A stretch of DNA of 64,000 nucleotides from SB11 sp037968475 (GTDB taxonomy: Bacteria > Bacteroidota > Bacteroidia > UBA8524): positions 248,001 to 312,000 of the forward strand of contig JBBKVO010000001.1 of the NCBI GenBank assembly GCA_037968475.1, in the 5' to 3' direction. Below the pieces are notes generated by a model. The model was not told the DNA's origin and did not search any database. It saw only the letters and a list, made by a program, of their open reading frames with translations. Shown piece after piece: positions 60,613 to 64,000 of this stretch. The stretch's first letter is position 1. Each line of letters begins with the position of its first letter. The translations under genes and the position numbers were made by a program.

Positions 60613-61104
60613 TTATAAAAAGCTTTCTACTAAGGTATATAATTCTTGTGCATGAAACTCTTTTTCGTAAAACTCACGACGTTGATTTTTAAAAATTATA
60701 GTGGCAGGTATAGCACCACTCCAACGTTTATCTACCTTATCAATCCAAGCGTTGGCATCGGGAGCGTGCAATAAAACTACGGGTGTTTTTATGTTGTGCT
60801 TCTCTACATAAGGAAGTAACATTTTTTCGTGGTTTTTCTTAAAATCAAGGCTTACCAAAAGCACTTTTATCTTTTTGCCGGCATATTTGGTTTGCAGGCT
60901 ATCAAAGTAGGGCAGTTCTTTTACGCAGGGTTTGCACCAAGTAGCCCAAAAATTAATAATGTATGTGGTGTCATTATCATTTTGTTGCAAAACCTGCTGC
61001 ACATAGTCAAAACTAACTATGGGCACTTTTGTGGTATCGTTTGCCTGCATAGTAGTGCCGAATAATAAAAATAAACTTACGGATAAAAGGTATTTCGCGT
61101 ACAT
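60613..61104 (-). CDS. TlpA-like thiol-disulfide oxidoreductase
   Basis: Signal peptide (MYAKYLLSVSLFLLFGTTMQA), thioredoxin fold with active site FWATWCKPCVKELP, VLLVSLDF, and a cis-Pro region GAIPATIIF. TlpA-type proteins reduce apocytochrome or other envelope disulfides, which fits the haem lipoproteins of the same cluster. The frame extends 14 codons upstream of this Met but without signal character. Confidence 0.88.
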   Translation of the reverse strand: MYAKYLLSVSLFLLFGTTMQANDTTKVPIVSFDYVQQVLQQNDNDTTYIINFWATWCKPCVKELPYFDSLQTKYAGKKIKVLLVSLDFKKNHEKMLLPYVEKHNIKTPVVLLHAPDANAWIDKVDKRWSGAIPATIIFKNQRREFYEKEFHAQELYTLVESFL

Positions 61105-61148
61105 GGGTATACTAATATGCAATATTTGTGCCGCAAGGCAGTACAAAA

Positions 61149-62081
61149 CTACTCGCCTTTATTTTTTTTGAAGCTGAAAGTACGGGTAAGGTTAAAGCCA
61201 AAATGCAACCCTCGGCCTTGTGGGGCAAAAAAGTTTGTAGTGGTTTCGGTTATATAGCCACCATCATACATGGCATTGGCATTGGTAAATTGTAACTGAA
61301 ATACGTGCCCGCCAGTTTCTATATCAAATCCAATAGCAAAGGTATTAGGTATGTTTTTACCTTCAATTTGTGGTAATTTTTGTCCGGGTATATAGCCAAA
61401 ATACTCAGCATTTATCGATATACGATTGGTTAGCTTCATTCTGCCACCAATACCCATGCTAAAAGTTGTGTTTTGCTCATCAAGTGTGTGTACAAGGTTT
61501 TTGTGCAGTACAGTGGGCATTAGTTGTAGTGATAAATTGCTGTTGAATTTCCGAGCGATAAGCAACTGATTCATATACATAAGTCGTGAGCTGAAATAAT
61601 TTTTGCGCTCGGGGTTAGTCCAACGCAAATTAGTCATGGCTATATCCGCCACATAGGTAATAGTAAACGGGAAATTTTTTGCACCTTTTTGTTGGCGAAA
61701 TAGCTTTGCTTTTATAAAAGCATCGTAGGTTTTGTTGTAGGTACTGCGGCCTATACCCACACACAAAAAATCGGTAGGTAATGTATACTCAAAACCCATG
61801 CGCATAGTTGCCCTATCCAAGCCAAACATATCATAAAAGCCATTTTCCATGCTTCCAAAACGGTGGGCTATCATGTATATCATCTCGCCTTTGGCGGGTA
61901 TTTCTACACTATGCCCATTTATTAGGCGTACACCTTTAAAAGTAGCAAAAGCATAATCGGGCTCTTGTTTGTCGTCTTTTGTTATCTCGTCCAACTCATC
62001 CAATAATCCTCCACCGGGTTGAGAAAATACAACAGGGATAATGAAAAGGAATACCGCAAAACTTAGTATAATTTTTTTCAT
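61149..62081 (-). CDS. DUF5777-family outer membrane beta-barrel protein
   Basis: Signal peptide (IILSFAVFLFIIPVVFSQ), then a barrel-type sequence whose pattern (FKGVRLINGHSVEIPAKGEMIYMIAHRFG, FGLDRATMRMGFEYTLP, FFAPQGRGLHFGFNLTRTF) matches the DUF5777 family. In Bacteroidota this family is typically next to YceI and small c-type haem lipoproteins, as here. Probably in the outer membrane; function unknown. It lies 3 bp behind the haem lipoprotein gene upstream. Confidence 0.85.
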   Translation of the reverse strand: MKKIILSFAVFLFIIPVVFSQPGGGLLDELDEITKDDKQEPDYAFATFKGVRLINGHSVEIPAKGEMIYMIAHRFGSMENGFYDMFGLDRATMRMGFEYTLPTDFLCVGIGRSTYNKTYDAFIKAKLFRQQKGAKNFPFTITYVADIAMTNLRWTNPERKNYFSSRLMYMNQLLIARKFNSNLSLQLMPTVLHKNLVHTLDEQNTTFSMGIGGRMKLTNRISINAEYFGYIPGQKLPQIEGKNIPNTFAIGFDIETGGHVFQLQFTNANAMYDGGYITETTTNFFAPQGRGLHFGFNLTRTFSFKKNKGE

Positions 62082-62084
62082 AGC

Positions 62085-62471
62085 TTAGTTGTTTAGGTAT
62101 CCTTTATTAATCCATTTTTCAATTTTCTTTATATCACAAGGTGCCAGTTTCGAGCCTCCTTTTGGCATGGTTGGTGCACCTGCATTGTGATTTATTGCAT
62201 CAATAAAGCGTTGTTTATTAATGTCTAAATACTTCTTTATCTCTTCATGATTTTCAAAGCTACCAATAGTACGGCTTGCATTTGTTCCTTGGTGGCAGCC
62301 TGATAAAGCACAACTTGTAGCTGTTATTTTAGAGATAACAGCAGCGTATGTTGTAGTTGCCGTATCGCACCCACCACTGCCGGCTTGTGGATACAATTCT
62401 TCTTCGTTATCGTAATAACAGGCCGATAGGCTTAGCACCAGCACGGCTATCACAAGTATTAATTTTTGCAT
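62085..62471 (-). CDS. Small c-type haem lipoprotein with CX4CH motif
   Basis: Lipobox LSLSAC at residue ~18. One haem-binding-type motif, TSCALSGCHQG, spaced CX4CH instead of CX2CH. A possible distal Met lies in APTMPKGG, and the C-terminal IKKIEKWINKG is the helix usual in such cytochrome domains. 128 aa. Only 3 bp upstream of the DUF5777 barrel gene. Covalent haem binding is inferred; CX4CH sites are known in some multihaem cytochromes. Confidence 0.78.
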   Translation of the reverse strand: MQKLILVIAVLVLSLSACYYDNEEELYPQAGSGGCDTATTTYAAVISKITATSCALSGCHQGTNASRTIGSFENHEEIKKYLDINKQRFIDAINHNAGAPTMPKGGSKLAPCDIKKIEKWINKGYLNN

Positions 62472-62525
62472 AGGTTAGTATAAATACGAAAAACCCGAGC
62501 AACCGGATTTTTTTATTTTGCTTTT

Positions 62526-63077
62526 TTACTTCTTAATGGACATTTCTGTATCTACCCTTATTTCTATCGTATCAGAAATCTTTTGGGCTTTATCGTTTTT
62601 TATACCATAGTCGGCCAAGGCAATGTTAAAGTTGGCCTTGGTAGTAACTTTTTTGTTAGCAGCATCAACAATTACCTCGCCTGGTACACTTACATCTTTA
62701 GTTACACCATGTATGGTTAGTTTGCCCGTAACAGATACTTTATACGTGCCGCTTTTATTAAAGTTTACTTTGCTTATATCAGCAATTACACCATCAAAAG
62801 TAGCTTCAGGAAACTTGTCTGATTGCATGTAGTTTTCATTAAAATGCTCTTGCATTAATGCTTTTGCAAACTCAAAACTTTTAATGGGTATTTTATAGGC
62901 TAATTTGCCTGTACTAGCTTCTAAAAGTGCTGTTGCTTGGTGGTTGTGTGCTTCAATATCTTCTAAAGCAGCATCAGAAAAGAAAGATACATGACCTGTG
63001 CGTGTAAGGTATTTCACTTGCCCGAAAGTGCTAAGGGCTGTGAAAGCAAAAAGTGCTATTGCAATAAATTTTTTCAT
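62526..63077 (-). CDS. YceI-family periplasmic protein
   Basis: Signal peptide (KKFIAIALFAFTALSTFGQ), then the YceI lipocalin-like fold that binds isoprenoid-type lipids: LTRTGHVSFFSDAALEDIEAHN, IPIKSFEFAKALMQEHFNENYMQSDKFPEATF, TGKLTIHGVTKDVSVPGEV. 183 aa is the usual size. YceI next to DUF5777 and haem lipoproteins is a recurring Bacteroidota arrangement. Confidence 0.92.
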   Translation of the reverse strand: MKKFIAIALFAFTALSTFGQVKYLTRTGHVSFFSDAALEDIEAHNHQATALLEASTGKLAYKIPIKSFEFAKALMQEHFNENYMQSDKFPEATFDGVIADISKVNFNKSGTYKVSVTGKLTIHGVTKDVSVPGEVIVDAANKKVTTKANFNIALADYGIKNDKAQKISDTIEIRVDTEMSIKK

Positions 63078-63154
63078 AATGATATTTTTTAATGAGTTTC
63101 TTGTTTAAACATTAATACATTTTCATGCCAAAAATGTACACGTTAAAAATTTAA

Positions 63155-63856
63155 TTAATTGTTAGGTGCTCCGGCTTGAATCCATTTACGGATTATCGCA
63201 ATTTTACAGTCGGGCATTTTTGGGCCGCCATCAGGCATAGGTTTATACCCTTGTTGAAAGCTGATAGTGCCTAATAATTTCCCATTATCAGCCTGTGTTT
63301 TTATCTCGCCATAATTGGTTAGTAAAATCCCACCCGAAGGAAAAGTACCACTGTGGCATCCTTTACAAACATTTTCAATTATAGGTTGCACATTGGCAGC
63401 AAACTTAAATTGGTTGCTATCGCAATCGCTGGTACATTTATTATTACGTGCTCCTTGCGAAATCCACTTACTTATTTTTGCTACCTGCTCACTTGTTAGT
63501 TTTGAACGAGGGGGAGGGGGCATTACTTTATTACTGTTGTTTGAGGTTATAACCTCTATTATATCGCTTTTATCGGGGCGGTTGGGTACTACTAACTCAC
63601 TGTTTAGTACATCAGCATAGTTAGCAACACTTATACCTTTCTCACGTGTACCTGCATCATGGCAGCCCGATATCCCACAACTTGATGTAAGCAAAGGTTG
63701 TATATCGTTTTCGTAATATACTGTATCAGGGTCGCAATTGCTGCTAACTGATGTGGAGTCTTTTATAAAATTGGTATAGTCGGGTATGTGCTTACAACTG
63801 TTTATGCCTAAGGCAAAAGGTATTGCTAGTGCAATAACTACTAAAGTTTTCTTCAT
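63155..63856 (-). CDS. Two-domain c-type haem lipoprotein
   Basis: Signal peptide with a lipobox-like LGINSC near residue 20. First domain: SSCGISGCHDAG (CX4CH), a likely Met ligand in KVMPPPPRSKL and the helix KISKWISQGA. Second domain: ENVCKGCHSG (standard CXXCH), KPMPDGGPKMPD and IIRKWIQAGA. The two halves are an internal duplication of the domain found in the smaller lipoprotein downstream. Probably an electron carrier facing the periplasm or surface. Start at MKKTLV; three extra codons upstream are possible. Confidence 0.82.
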   Translation of the reverse strand: MKKTLVVIALAIPFALGINSCKHIPDYTNFIKDSTSVSSNCDPDTVYYENDIQPLLTSSCGISGCHDAGTREKGISVANYADVLNSELVVPNRPDKSDIIEVITSNNSNKVMPPPPRSKLTSEQVAKISKWISQGARNNKCTSDCDSNQFKFAANVQPIIENVCKGCHSGTFPSGGILLTNYGEIKTQADNGKLLGTISFQQGYKPMPDGGPKMPDCKIAIIRKWIQAGAPNN

Positions 63857-63870
63857 AAATGGCATTGGTA

Positions 63871-64000
63871 TTATCGGCTAATCGAACATTTTTTTAACCT
63901 CAATAAACCGCTTATTTCAAAATCTGTATCAGGTTTCTCTGCGCCTGTAAACTGCCCATGTATAGTAATGGCATCGTTGGCTTTTAGTTGTTTAGCAGCA
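63871..64000 (-). CDS. OB-fold (tRNA_anti-like) protein, C-terminal part; 5' end outside window
   Basis: Open on the minus strand to the window edge; stop at 63871-63873. The visible 42 residues (AAKQLKANDAITIHGQFTG ... EISGLLRLKKCSISR) match the end of small OB-fold proteins of the tRNA_anti-like type, with the LKKCSI strand and a Cys near the end. In Bacteroidota these small exported OB proteins often stand next to YceI and haem lipoproteins. It is 14 bp upstream of the haem lipoprotein gene, so likely the same operon. Confidence 0.7.
   Translation of the reverse strand, partial: AAKQLKANDAITIHGQFTGAEKPDTDFEISGLLRLKKCSISR

Noticed and set aside
62472..62525. Terminator between the YceI gene and the small haem lipoprotein gene
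   Set aside because: A CCCGAGCAACCGG segment with flanking A and T runs is present but the stem is poorly paired, so I did not call it.

Overview
The window is a piece of a Bacteroidota chromosome. Supporting signs are a GldD gliding-motility lipoprotein, a secreted protease with a type IX secretion (T9SS) C-terminal sorting domain, an ECF sigma/FecR/TonB-receptor cluster, Bacteroidota-type -7 boxes (TAnnTTTG), a CusA-type pump fused to TolC, a mevalonate operon with a GYDIA-type GHMP kinase, and little use of Shine-Dalgarno sites. The order or genus cannot be fixed from the sequence. Most of the window is ordinary core genome, interrupted by intergenic repeat blocks.

Layout. 0-9.4 kb: the 3' end of a BamA/TamA-like barrel gene, pyrD, a repeat block, yigZ, a secreted gluzincin protease, a universal stress protein, a thiolase, two small membrane proteins and a DUF1801 protein. 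9.4-16.1 kb: an ECF sigma factor, a FecR anti-sigma factor, an unusual STN-domain protein carrying a 16-residue surface repeat, and a TonB-dependent receptor, separated by two copies of a small non-coding transposable element. 16.1-17.4 kb: a small unknown gene, a tandem duplication, a frameshifted GIY-YIG gene and tRNA-Pro(UGG). 17.5-31.1 kb: MscS channel, amino-acid dehydrogenase, AnmK, a receiver protein, a Tat-exported class V aminotransferase-like protein, a MenE-like ligase, an HD-CoaD fusion, a methyltransferase, and a pair of DUF3857/transglutaminase-like proteins. 31.3-37.4 kb: a heavy-metal efflux operon. 37.4-41.4 kb: repeats, bioY and three secreted unknowns. 41.5-46.1 kb: rny-zapA-coiled coil-pheT. 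46.2-51.5 kb: pentapeptide protein, repeat block, murQ, an S41 protease and gldD. 51.6-57.7 kb: the mevalonate operon (fni, HMG-CoA reductase, GYDIA kinase, mvaD, mevalonate-kinase-like), interrupted by a VapC-type toxin and a membrane-anchored antitoxin candidate. 58-59.6 kb: an S1C-type protease. 59.9-64 kb: a cell-envelope redox cluster (peroxiredoxin-like, TlpA, DUF5777 barrel, two haem lipoproteins, YceI, OB-fold protein).

How genes work together. The mevalonate operon makes isopentenyl diphosphate; the GYDIA kinase is the natural candidate for the otherwise missing phosphomevalonate kinase step. AnmK and MurQ are successive steps of cell-wall MurNAc recycling although they lie 28 kb apart. 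The efflux operon encodes a complete tripartite pump in two polypeptides plus a small His/Cys-containing exported protein.

The least expected content is non-coding. There is a family of about 190-bp elements with terminal inverted repeats and 6-7 bp AT-rich target duplications (three complete copies). They carry a 44-bp perfect or near-perfect palindrome that also occurs alone elsewhere, with arms that differ between loci but stay self-complementary. A second family of short GC-rich hairpins shares an AGCG..GGACGCT core and has variable but compensated stems. Together they fill most intergenic spaces longer than 300 bp. No CRISPR array, rRNA, complete insertion sequence or prophage was seen.
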